Shown here: one piece after another, positions 1-6,347 of the stretch
Position numbering within the stretch: the first letter of the stretch is position 1
Layout of the letters: each line of letters begins with the position of its first letter
Assembly: GCA_024278285.1 (NCBI GenBank)
Contig: JAJRTM010000443.1
Coordinates: forward strand, 1-6,975
Source: Planctomycetota bacterium
GTDB taxonomy: Bacteria > Planctomycetota > Planctomycetia > Planctomycetales > Planctomycetaceae
Length of the DNA stretch: 6,975 nucleotides
Direction of reading: 5' to 3'
Translations under genes and position numbers: made by a program
Notes under the pieces: model-generated
Told to the model about the DNA's origin: nothing
Seen by the model: only the letters and a program-made list of their open reading frames with translations
Databases searched by the model: none

Positions 1-10
1 GCGAGAAATA

Positions 11-124
11 ACGGTTTCGTGTGCCACGGCTCTGTGAGCCGTGTTGCGTTGGAGTGAGAATATCTTGTTAAAATCAAGCTTGATTTTCAGTTTGCACGGC
101 TCACAGAGCCGTGGCACACACCGT
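11..124. repeat. Nested palindromic intergenic repeat element
   Basis: Two 25-bp arms (19-43 and 95-119) are perfect reverse complements of each other. With a 3-nt offset the symmetry extends to ACGG at 11-14 and CCGT at 121-124. Each arm is itself a hairpin: CACGGCTC, a 3-nt loop, then GAGCCGTG. The spacer carries a perfect 18-bp palindrome at 70-87 centred on AAGCTT, so the element has three nested dyads. There is no coding capacity or transposase. It looks like a non-autonomous palindromic repeat of the REP/MITE kind; membership of a genome-wide family is inferred from the structure only. RNA from it would fold into a long stem and could shield or terminate a transcript from the left. Confidence 0.8.
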
Positions 125-181
125 AAAATCAAGAGCCAAGGCGCAACAGTGCAACTGGCAACAACTTAAGAAATTTACCGG

Positions 182-198
182 GTCAGGCTGTGCCTGAC
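182..198. repeat. Short hairpin repeat module
   Basis: Seven-bp arms GTCAGGC and GCCTGAC flank a TGT loop. The 3' part (GTGCCTGA followed by TTGA a few bases later, 190-204) recurs in slightly altered form at 351-361, which suggests that 182-361 is one degenerate repeat region and not unrelated sequence. No gene is apparent in this stretch. An open frame from 190 to 399 exists only because stops are absent; it crosses two hairpins and has no ribosome binding site. Confidence 0.55.
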
Positions 199-295
199 AT
201 TGATTGCAAGGTAAATGTCGGACTTTATTTCTGCAATACCGAGGCATTGGGTAAAAGGTTTGAGAATCAAAATAAGCCTTGCCTGAAAATAAATT

Positions 296-345
296 CCTCG
301 GGTTGCTACGCAACACAGACAACCCTGAACGGGATTGTCTGTGCT
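296..345. repeat. Palindromic repeat module (CCTCGGGTTGC type)
   Basis: Two hairpins lie in tandem: GTTGC-TAC-GCAAC (302-314), then CACAGACAACCC paired with GGGATTGTCTGTG (314-343, one bulge). The left part, CCTCGGGTTGC-NNN-GCAACAC, occurs again near the right end of the window at 6901-6922 with one extra base and a different loop. The two copies therefore appear to belong to the same dispersed repeat family. The module ends about 15 bp before the possible -35 box of the sulfatase gene. Confidence 0.6.
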
Positions 346-358
346 ACCCGGTGCCTGA

Positions 359-386
359 TTGACATTAGCAATATCATTCGTAAAAC
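359..386 (+). promoter_or_regulatory. Possible sigma-70-type promoter for the sulfatase gene
   Basis: A consensus TTGACA lies at 359-364. Sixteen bases further is TAAAAC (381-386), which matches four of six -10 positions. A better -10-like TAAAAT at 387-392 would need a 22-bp spacer, which is too long. A start near 393 would leave a leader of about 30 nt. The -35 box falls at the edge of the repeat-rich stretch, so a chance match cannot be excluded. Confidence 0.35.
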
Positions 387-422
387 TAAAATACGATAAA
401 AGTCACCAAAGAAAGAGATTTG

Positions 423-1811
423 ATGCGTCTTATTATTCTTACCCTCTGTTTATTCCTCCCCTCGACTTTATTGGCTGAGCAATCTCGGCCCAATATCATT
501 CTGTTGCTTGCCGATGATTTGGGCTACGCCGATCTGACGTGCTTTGGTGGAACAAACCCAACGCCTCATCTCGATTCACTCGCAATGCAGGGGACAAAAC
601 TAACGCAGTTTTATGCAGCCTCTGCGGTCTGCACGCCAACACGGGCTTCTGTAATGACCGGAAAATATCCTCTCAGATTCAACATCCGACAACACTTTAC
701 AGACGGCCCGGAACATTTACCTCGCGGCACCGTCACTCTTCCCAAACTTCTCAAGCAGGCCGGCTATGTCACAGCCCATGTCGGGAAGTGGCATTTGGGA
801 GGATTGCATGTTGATGAAAATGGAAACCGAAAACAGGACATTCCCGGCCCTAAAGAACAGGGCTTCGATTACTATCAATGCCAGATTGAACAGCAGCCGA
901 TTCGTGGAAAACTGGGACGGGAACGAACCTTGTTTCGCAAAGGAGGCACCTGCCTGATGCGGGATGGCGTGGTCATCAAACAGGATGATCCTTATTACTC
1001 CAAGCATTTCACAGACATCAACGGCGATTATTCTGTTGAATTGATCGAGAAGTTCAGCAAACAGGATAAACCTTTCTTCTTAAATCTCTGGTGGCTGGTC
1101 CCTCATAAACCTTACGAACCGGCTCCCGAACCGCATTGGTCTGCCACAGCAGCAGAGGGGATTTCAGATGATCAGCATCGCTTTCGCTCGATGGTTCGAC
1201 ACATGGATGCCAAGATCGGTGAAATTCTTGCTAAGCTGAAAGAACTTGGTCTGGAAGAAAACACGCTGATACTGTTTACTTCAGATAACGGGGGAGCATA
1301 CGAAGCCAACATTGCCGATTTCAAAGGGGGCAAAACGGACTTGCACGAAGGGGGCATCCGCGTACCAATGATTGCTCGCTGGCCCGGTCATATCCCCGCA
1401 AACGCCACTTCAGAAATCATTGGCAGCACAATCGATCTGCTTCCCACATTCTGTCATGTTGCCGGGGTTGACTTCTCACATAAAACATCGGTAGATGGCA
1501 TCGATCTCATGCCGGCATTGTGTCGTGGGAAGAAACTTCAAAAACGAACTCTCTTCTGGCAGATGGATATCTATCGAAAACTGCAACGCCACACACCAAA
1601 ACCAAAACCTTACGCAACAGAAATCGCATTCGATGGAAAATGGAAACTTCTCAGTCTTGACGGTACACCGGTAGAATTATTCAACATATCGACCGATCAT
1701 CGAGAACAAACTAACTTGTTAACGATTCACCCCGACCGCGCAAAACAAATGGCCTCCCAGGTCAAATCTTGGCTTAATGAACCCCGCCACGGCTGGCAGG
1801 ATGATAATTAA
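423..1811 (+). CDS. Secreted type I (formylglycine) sulfatase, arylsulfatase family
   Basis: Hydrolyses sulfate esters; most likely works outside the cytoplasm on a sulfated polysaccharide or related substrate, but the exact substrate cannot be read from sequence. I start at ATG 423 (462 aa), five bases after a weak GAAAGAG; the TTG at 420 would add one residue and sit too close to it. Residues 1-18 form a signal peptide (Arg, hydrophobic run, cleavage after LLA). Family landmarks in order: ADDLGY with metal ligands D31/D32; CTPTR at 70-74, the Cys being oxidised to formylglycine, followed by ASVMTGKYP; GKWHLGG with K122 and H124; PHKPY with H228; SDNGG with D288/N289; GGK with K304, then HEGGIRVP. 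The C-terminal subdomain (about 400-460, GKWKLL...VELFNI...NLL) is typical and complete. The length is normal for family S1. No sulfatase-maturing enzyme or polysaccharide gene lies beside it. It is followed by an inverted-repeat element rather than an operon partner. Confidence 0.96.
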   Translation: MRLIILTLCLFLPSTLLAEQSRPNIILLLADDLGYADLTCFGGTNPTPHLDSLAMQGTKLTQFYAASAVCTPTRASVMTGKYPLRFNIRQHFTDGPEHLPRGTVTLPKLLKQAGYVTAHVGKWHLGGLHVDENGNRKQDIPGPKEQGFDYYQCQIEQQPIRGKLGRERTLFRKGGTCLMRDGVVIKQDDPYYSKHFTDINGDYSVELIEKFSKQDKPFFLNLWWLVPHKPYEPAPEPHWSATAAEGISDDQHRFRSMVRHMDAKIGEILAKLKELGLEENTLILFTSDNGGAYEANIADFKGGKTDLHEGGIRVPMIARWPGHIPANATSEIIGSTIDLLPTFCHVAGVDFSHKTSVDGIDLMPALCRGKKLQKRTLFWQMDIYRKLQRHTPKPKPYATEIAFDGKWKLLSLDGTPVELFNISTDHREQTNLLTIHPDRAKQMASQVKSWLNEPRHGWQDDN

Positions 1812-1884
1812 GTGATTTCAGAGCCAATTCTTTATGCGCCGCAAATTTGGAAGGACAACCAAAATGAACAAATCGGGTATCTCA

Positions 1885-2057
1885 GTGACGTAGCGTGGGT
1901 AAATGTGGTGCGTTTTTGGGTAGGTTGGGATAGCGAATGCGTATCCCAACGTGTGCATCAATCAGAAAATCGTGCCAGTGGTTTTCAGAAAACCGTCCCC
2001 GAAATGTTGGGATACGCTATCGCTATCCCAACCTACATTTTACCCACGCTACGTCAC
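1885..2057. repeat. 173-bp inverted-repeat element (MITE-like)
   Basis: The outer arms at 1885-1906 (GTGACGTAGCGTGGGTAAAT...) and 2035-2057 are reverse complements except for one extra A. Inner arms at 1920-1950 and 2006-2036 pair over 31 bp with two adjacent-region mismatches, and each inner arm is itself palindromic (GTTGGGATA...TATCCCAAC). The centre (1951-2005) carries a small hairpin, GGTTTT-CAG-AAAACC, at 1980-1994. Together these make a very stable cruciform or hairpin. No clear target-site duplication is seen: the flanks TATCTCA and TACTCCA are only similar. The element lies 73 bp beyond the sulfatase stop and 36 bp before the next gene, so it may end or stabilise the sulfatase mRNA. 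Open frames running through it are by-products of the repeat. Confidence 0.85.
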
Positions 2058-2080
2058 TACTCCAATACGAGCCACTAAAA

Positions 2081-2086
2081 TATAGT
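2081..2086 (+). promoter_or_regulatory. Possible -10 element (TATAGT) giving a leaderless mRNA
   Basis: TATAGT matches five of six -10 consensus bases and ends seven bases before the ATG at 2094, so transcription would begin at or next to the start codon. This fits the absence of any Shine-Dalgarno sequence upstream of that gene. No good -35 box is present at 16-18 bp, so the call rests on one hexamer and spacing. Confidence 0.25.
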
Positions 2087-2093
2087 ACGAACC

Positions 2094-2408
2094 ATGACGG
2101 AAACCCCCTACGAATCAAGCAATGCAACATCAACGGCTCCACCAACGCGCTCAACACAGTGGTTGGTTCGGTCTGGAATTGCGTCACTCACGGTGGCGTT
2201 CGCCTGTTTTCTAGTCACTCTCATCGGAATGATCCGGGCGTTCAATTTGATTGCCAGTTCCACAACGGCACCTAAACCATCTGACTTAGCACAAGCCATT
2301 AGTGTAGTATCGATTCCCTCGATGGCTGCTGCTCCGCTGGCAATCCTTGGGGTCATTTTACTTATTGCGGGACGCATTATTCGGCAGCCCATTGACATCC
2401 GTAAATGA
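2094..2408 (+). CDS. Small two-helix membrane protein, TolQ/ExbB/MotA-like core
   Basis: This 104-aa protein has a polar, Ser/Thr/Pro-rich N-terminus (1-22), a transmembrane helix at about 25-46, a short loop (about 47-68) and a second helix at about 70-95, ending in a basic tail (GRIIRQPIDIRK). The basic tail suggests that both ends are cytoplasmic. The stretch GMIRAFNLIASS...SDLAQAIS followed by a hydrophobic helix resembles the part of TolQ/ExbB/MotA proton-channel subunits that spans their last two helices and the short periplasmic loop, and the topology agrees. The usual first helix and large cytoplasmic loop are absent, as is a TolR/ExbD partner, so ion conduction is not implied. The homology is recognised by eye and is tentative; an orphan membrane protein is the alternative. 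No ribosome binding site is visible before the ATG. The gene converges on the HEAT-repeat gene, with 48 bp between their stops and no clear terminator there. Confidence 0.7.
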   Translation: MTETPYESSNATSTAPPTRSTQWLVRSGIASLTVAFACFLVTLIGMIRAFNLIASSTTAPKPSDLAQAISVVSIPSMAAAPLAILGVILLIAGRIIRQPIDIRK

Positions 2409-2456
2409 CTCGCCCAGACACACGGCAGACCCGACCCAACTCACTGGCGTATCGGA

Positions 2457-5357
2457 TTAGAGTTTACTTTCATCAAACCATTCGGACCAGATTTGCATTT
2501 TTTGTTTTGTTGAATTGCTGGCAATGATTTTTGGTTGCTGATTAAGTGGGACCGTATTCTTCAAGGCATCCAGGACGGCGAGGCGGACATCGGGGGCGGG
2601 TTCTGTCCAGCCGATTCTTATCAGATGTTCGACCAGTCGTTGATCCTGCAATTCTCCCATGATGCGAACAACTTGCCTGCGGGTATTGGTCTCTGAAGAG
2701 TAGCTTAACTTCAATAACTCGCTGCGTCCCTGTTCATCGCCAAGCCGGGCCATTCCTGCGATGACGAGCAGTTCTGTTTCGCGGTTCACTGTTCCGAGTA
2801 GTGATCGCAGTCCGGTTTGCTGCGTATTTTCTGCATCTTTGAAACCGTCGATGACCAGCGGATTTTGGCAATTCCCACAGGCGAGGATAGCCGCCCGTTG
2901 AACGGAAGGATTTCGTTCTTGAAGTAGCGGAAGCAAAAATGGGGCGAGTTGCGGGACACGTTGTTTTTGGACGTACTGACAGCCCAGTATTCTTACATCG
3001 GGCCATGTGTGGGTCAGTCCGCTTTGAGCCACCACGCGAGCCTCCTGGGTGGTGTCCTGTTTGATCGTCATCATCAAATCGCGGCAAACATGCAAATCCT
3101 GCTCCTGCTTCAATCGTTCTGCAATGAGGCGCAGCTTCCACGTGGCAAGTGTTTTTGTTTTTGCCTGCTCTGCCAAATAATGGGCGGAGCGTCGTCGCTG
3201 TTGTAAGGAGCCATTTTTTAGTTGAACAACTTTTTCGGCTTCAGAGATTCTCAGAGAGCTTAATTGTTTCAGAATCTGTTCCAACTGTTTCATGCCTTGC
3301 TCGTTAAGAACATCATCGAAGGCTTGGGGGGATTGTTCAAACAGACTGATTATTTCACGAGAATGGCGATCTTTTTTTAGTGAGGAGTCACTGCTTTGGC
3401 CCAGTTGTTTCAGAAGTTCTCGAACATGCTCTCGGATTTTTTTCTGTTCTGGTTTTTCACTTTGAACTGGCGAGTCTGATTCATTAAATAGAACACCGTT
3501 GGCATTTGAAGCGAGTTGAAAACTTCGGCTGATCGTTTTAAGAATATCTTCGCGATCACTCTGTTCATCCTGAATGGCTGTCATCACAAGATCGAAGCGT
3601 TGTTCCAGACGTTTACGAGCCTTGTTTCTGGTCGGTACGCCTCCTGAAATAAACGCAGTGGATAAAACCGGGAACGCTTTCTCATTGGGCCACCCGGCTA
3701 CAGCCTGCACAACCGCTTGCTGAATTTTGAGGTCTTCATCGTCTGCTAACTCTTGGAGTGCTTTTACAGATTCGCTTGATAAATGCTGACCGGCAAACCG
3801 TGCAATCGCCAGGCGGACAATCGCAGCTTCATCACTTCGGTAACGATAGATCAATTTTTCATCTTGAATCCCAATAGCCATTAAAGCGACCGCGCGGGAA
3901 GTCCCTGGTCGTGTTTCGACAATGTCTCGCAGTTTTTCCAATGCGGTTTCAGAATGAAGCAGCCCCAAATTTCGCAGGGCATGATATTGGACCGAATGTT
4001 CCAGATGATTTAGCCTTCTTGTTAAATAACTTTGTGCAATCGGATGTTTTGTCAGCGCGAGCCACATTCCAAAACGATTGACAACCTGATTATCCTGATG
4101 CCAACGCAAATCCCAAATGTTTTCCGGCCAAAGTTTTGATGGGTCCAAACTTTCTGGATCAATCGTCATGACCGATTGCAGTTCTGCGGTTTGATTCTCG
4201 CTCATCGATTGTGGATGTTGAATCGCATAACAAATGCAGGCATCCAATGCGGCCAGGGTGAGTGACGAAACTTTCGTTTGCTGTAATTCCGATTCTGCCA
4301 TTTGACGGTTAAGCGCTGGAATCAATCGCGGTTTAATTTTTCGGGCAATGCCTCGCATTAACTCAAGACGAACCGCATCACTGATCTCTTCATTTTGTAA
4401 GGCAAGTCCTGTTTTCGTGAAAATATCTGTGGCTTCCCCCAGCTGCTTTGCGAGTGCATAACACCAGGCCTCAGCCGCAGCCGCCTGCATCGAGTTGCTA
4501 ATGAGTTTGATCTTCTCAGAAGAATCGTCCTGCTGAGCTGGCTTCAATCCACTTTCATCACGAACGCCCGAAGCAATATCGTAGGAAATGCTTTTCAGGG
4601 AAAGCTCTTCCAATCGGTTCAGGTGATTGGACGTGAGTAATTCGGGAGCTTGCCGGGCGAGTATGATTGTTGCGTTCCAACCGCTCAGGTGATCTCGGCT
4701 GGCGATCTGCTGCAACTCGGCAACTAGAGGGGGCTGCATCTGTTTAGGCTGGGCGATTTTCGCAACCGATTCATCACTTGTTGGCGATTTCTCATCCAAA
4801 AGGGCCTTTGTGGAAGCAGTTTCAGGCTGATTATCCTTAGATTGTGCAGGAAGATCGATGAACCCCTGGTGCTGCCAGCGAAACAGCGGCTTTGCCTGAA
4901 GTGAACGAACTTCTTCCACGCCAGCAATCGGCTTGGGCCAGATGGGCATCGATCGCCAGTGATCAATGTTCAGTTTGCGTTGCAGCGGAGAAGCGAAATT
5001 GATGACAGACGGTTCATTTTCCTGCAAATTTTCGACCGTTTCGTCTGACTCATTTAATTCCAGGCTGTTATCCGATGAAATTTTTGATACGAGCTGTTCT
5101 ACAGGTTGAGAGAACAGAATGGTCAAACCTTGATCGCTGATGGAGACACAGCCGGTAACGCAAAGCGTGAATGCAAAAAAAATGGCTGCAAAGATCAGTG
5201 AAAATCGACTCTCTAAAATCGAAAAATATTGAGAAGAGAATCGCAATAAGAAAAACAATTTCACCTTCGATAAATGCGCATTTCGAACGGACTTCAAACG
5301 CGATGAAGCTGAACTATTTGTGCGACAAATTTGAGAAGTGAATGAAGAGTTTGACAC
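2457..5357 (-). CDS. HEAT-repeat protein with lipoprotein signal
   Basis: A large helical-repeat protein, probably anchored to the envelope as a scaffold or protein-binding surface; no catalytic domain is seen. In the 966-codon reading, residues 32-69 hold a basic and hydrophobic signal segment ending in a lipobox, VTG-C70. Residues 71-215 are acidic and low-complexity (likely disordered) with a conserved-looking patch, HWRSMPIWPKP. Helical repeats follow at about 215-440 (degenerate), clear HEAT repeats at 443-590 (ALRNLGLLHSETALEKL, ARFAGQ...), a charged linker at 590-700, and a second HEAT block at 715-945 (VRILGCQYV, VQRAAILACGN, VRLAVLDAL). The start is doubtful: the longest frame opens with GTG at 5357 and no ribosome binding site, giving a Ser-rich extension ahead of the signal. 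TTG at 5258 has GAAGG five bases upstream and would give a 933-aa precursor with the lipid Cys at 37. The gene stands alone, convergent with the small membrane protein and divergent from the histone-like gene. Role unknown. Confidence 0.9.
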   Translation of the reverse strand: MSNSSFTSQICRTNSSASSRLKSVRNAHLSKVKLFFLLRFSSQYFSILESRFSLIFAAIFFAFTLCVTGCVSISDQGLTILFSQPVEQLVSKISSDNSLELNESDETVENLQENEPSVINFASPLQRKLNIDHWRSMPIWPKPIAGVEEVRSLQAKPLFRWQHQGFIDLPAQSKDNQPETASTKALLDEKSPTSDESVAKIAQPKQMQPPLVAELQQIASRDHLSGWNATIILARQAPELLTSNHLNRLEELSLKSISYDIASGVRDESGLKPAQQDDSSEKIKLISNSMQAAAAEAWCYALAKQLGEATDIFTKTGLALQNEEISDAVRLELMRGIARKIKPRLIPALNRQMAESELQQTKVSSLTLAALDACICYAIQHPQSMSENQTAELQSVMTIDPESLDPSKLWPENIWDLRWHQDNQVVNRFGMWLALTKHPIAQSYLTRRLNHLEHSVQYHALRNLGLLHSETALEKLRDIVETRPGTSRAVALMAIGIQDEKLIYRYRSDEAAIVRLAIARFAGQHLSSESVKALQELADDEDLKIQQAVVQAVAGWPNEKAFPVLSTAFISGGVPTRNKARKRLEQRFDLVMTAIQDEQSDREDILKTISRSFQLASNANGVLFNESDSPVQSEKPEQKKIREHVRELLKQLGQSSDSSLKKDRHSREIISLFEQSPQAFDDVLNEQGMKQLEQILKQLSSLRISEAEKVVQLKNGSLQQRRRSAHYLAEQAKTKTLATWKLRLIAERLKQEQDLHVCRDLMMTIKQDTTQEARVVAQSGLTHTWPDVRILGCQYVQKQRVPQLAPFLLPLLQERNPSVQRAAILACGNCQNPLVIDGFKDAENTQQTGLRSLLGTVNRETELLVIAGMARLGDEQGRSELLKLSYSSETNTRRQVVRIMGELQDQRLVEHLIRIGWTEPAPDVRLAVLDALKNTVPLNQQPKIIASNSTKQKMQIWSEWFDESKL
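5259..5268 (-). promoter_or_regulatory. Ribosome binding site favouring an internal TTG start of the HEAT gene
   Basis: On the minus strand GAAGGTGAAA runs from 5268 to 5259, immediately before TTG (5258-5256). The GAAGG core is five bases from that codon. It is the only Shine-Dalgarno-like match near any candidate start and would place initiation just ahead of the signal peptide. The GTG at 5264 overlaps the core and is too close to use it. Confidence 0.45.
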
Positions 5358-5626
5358 GTATCAAAACATAAAATAAGAGGGATGAACAATGGACAGGAAT
5401 GTGAAAGTTATCCGCAATGCCTGAATCTGTGAAGAGTATCTTAAAACGGATGCCTCAGAGCAAAAGATGTATTTTTTACATTGAATGGTTCAAAATATTC
5501 GTAAAATAAAAAACTTTTTCAAAAGAAACGAAAATATTTTTTATGATAAATTGAACAACAGTACGACCCGTCACTCGTTCATAAATTAATCTTCACGGGA
5601 ACAGAAATCAGTACATGAAAAAACAA

Positions 5627-5650
5627 ATTGCCTGGGCAATGTTCGCGAAC
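5627..5650. promoter_or_regulatory. Two abutting palindromes, possible operator
   Basis: ATTGCC-TG-GGCAAT (5627-5640) is followed with no gap by the perfect palindrome GTTCGCGAAC (5641-5650). They lie in otherwise AT-rich non-coding DNA about 270 bp upstream of the HEAT gene start. Adjacent dyads of this size are typical of dimeric regulator sites; no specific regulator is recognised. Confidence 0.35.
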
Positions 5651-6115
5651 AATACCGTTTGTTTTTAGACATATTTTAAAAGCGAAGTCGCCTCTTCCTG
5701 TGACAGATTGATTGTGATTGAAATGTAATTCTTGATACGTTCAAATGCCTGTTACAAATTAACTTCAACCAACGATCAGACATAAAGACTATATTCGTAG
5801 TGTTTTAATCGCATACCGTTGCGCAGGTTGCTTGAAGTGGTAAGATTATTTCAGAGGCTGCCTGTTTTGTTAAAGGAACTTTGGTCACAAGGAAATGAGT
5901 CGCTTTGTCTTATGTAGAACTGAACGAAACAAGCGAGTCTACTGCAGCGACTTTATGGGGTTCACTATGATTCATCACAACGAATATTTTTCGTCTTGAT
6001 TCGTTTTTTTATTCTTGCAAAGAGTAGACCGAGATGATCGCCAGACGGGATCGGATAAAAAAAAGTTGCAAAATACTCTTGCGTTATTTTGAGTAAAGCT
6101 TAAATTGATGCAGAT

Positions 6116-6247
6116 TTATGTAAGTCCTTACGTGGTAAGGAATGAGTGATGTCAGTGATTGACGTAAGTCATTCAAACTCTTCGTTGAAGATTTGACGTA
6201 ACTTTATTTCGGCGTAAGGACATTCAGGTTTGTCAGAGGAGACTTAC
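6116..6247. promoter_or_regulatory. Cluster of GTAAG-type motifs upstream of the histone-like gene
   Basis: GTAAG or GTAAC begins at 6120, 6135, 6164, 6198 and 6214 on the plus strand. The reverse complement CTTAC occurs at 6127-6131 and 6243-6247. Two copies share the 9-mer TTGACGTAA (6159-6167 and 6193-6201), and GTAAGGAC at 6214-6221 matches the complement of 6124-6131. One pair forms a hairpin, TCCTTAC-GTG-GTAAGGA (6125-6141). The arrangement suggests repeated protein-binding sites or a structured leader, but no known regulator is identified. Confidence 0.4.
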
Positions 6248-6333
6248 CTGGAATGGATTCAATATTGTGGGTCGGTTTTCCAAAGTTTTAGGTATGCCCG
6301 GTAAGCAGCGGAAACCATCCACCCTGGTACTCT

Positions 6334-6342
6334 GAGGAGGAG
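6334..6342 (+). promoter_or_regulatory. Strong Shine-Dalgarno sequence deciding a GTG start
   Basis: GAGGAGGAG lies five bases before GTG 6348. It is by far the strongest ribosome binding site in the window and fixes the non-ATG start of the lysine-rich gene, predicting high translation. Confidence 0.85.
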
Positions 6343-6347
6343 TTACA

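Larger units (their letters stand above)
5358..6347. other. Long AT-rich divergent intergenic region without a plausible gene
   Basis: About 990 bp lie between the divergent HEAT and histone-like genes. Only very short frames occur, for example a basic 20-codon frame from ATG 6034 to TAA 6096, with no coding signal. The part from 5465 to 5550 is dense in A/T tracts and contains small dyads such as TTGAA-TGG-TTCAA (5481-5493). Two palindromes abut at 5627-5650, and a GTAAG motif cluster occupies 6116-6247. I see no tRNA or recognisable structured RNA and no convincing paired -35/-10 boxes on either strand. The region probably holds both genes' promoters and a long leader for the histone-like gene. 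Confidence 0.6.

Noticed and set aside
11..345. CRISPR array
   Set aside because: The repeats are inverted and belong to different families; no regular direct repeat-spacer pattern and no cas gene are present.
190..399. 69-codon open frame on the plus strand before the sulfatase
   Set aside because: It crosses two hairpin repeats, has no ribosome binding site or recognisable protein features, and overlaps the likely sulfatase promoter.
420..422. TTG as the sulfatase start
   Set aside because: It adds one Met-equivalent just before ATG 423 and leaves only two bases after the purine-rich site, so the ATG is preferred.
447..452. Cys in the sulfatase signal segment as a lipobox
   Set aside because: The preceding residues LTL do not fit the lipobox and the Cys lies too early in the hydrophobic run; ordinary cleavage after LLA fits better.
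1812..2275. Open frames of 88 and 112 codons on the plus strand
   Set aside because: Their sequence comes largely from the 173-bp inverted repeat, and the second overlaps the membrane protein gene in another frame.
6034..6096. Basic 20-codon frame starting at an ATG
   Set aside because: It is too short to judge, with only weak purines upstream and no sign of selection; it could arise by chance in AT-rich DNA.
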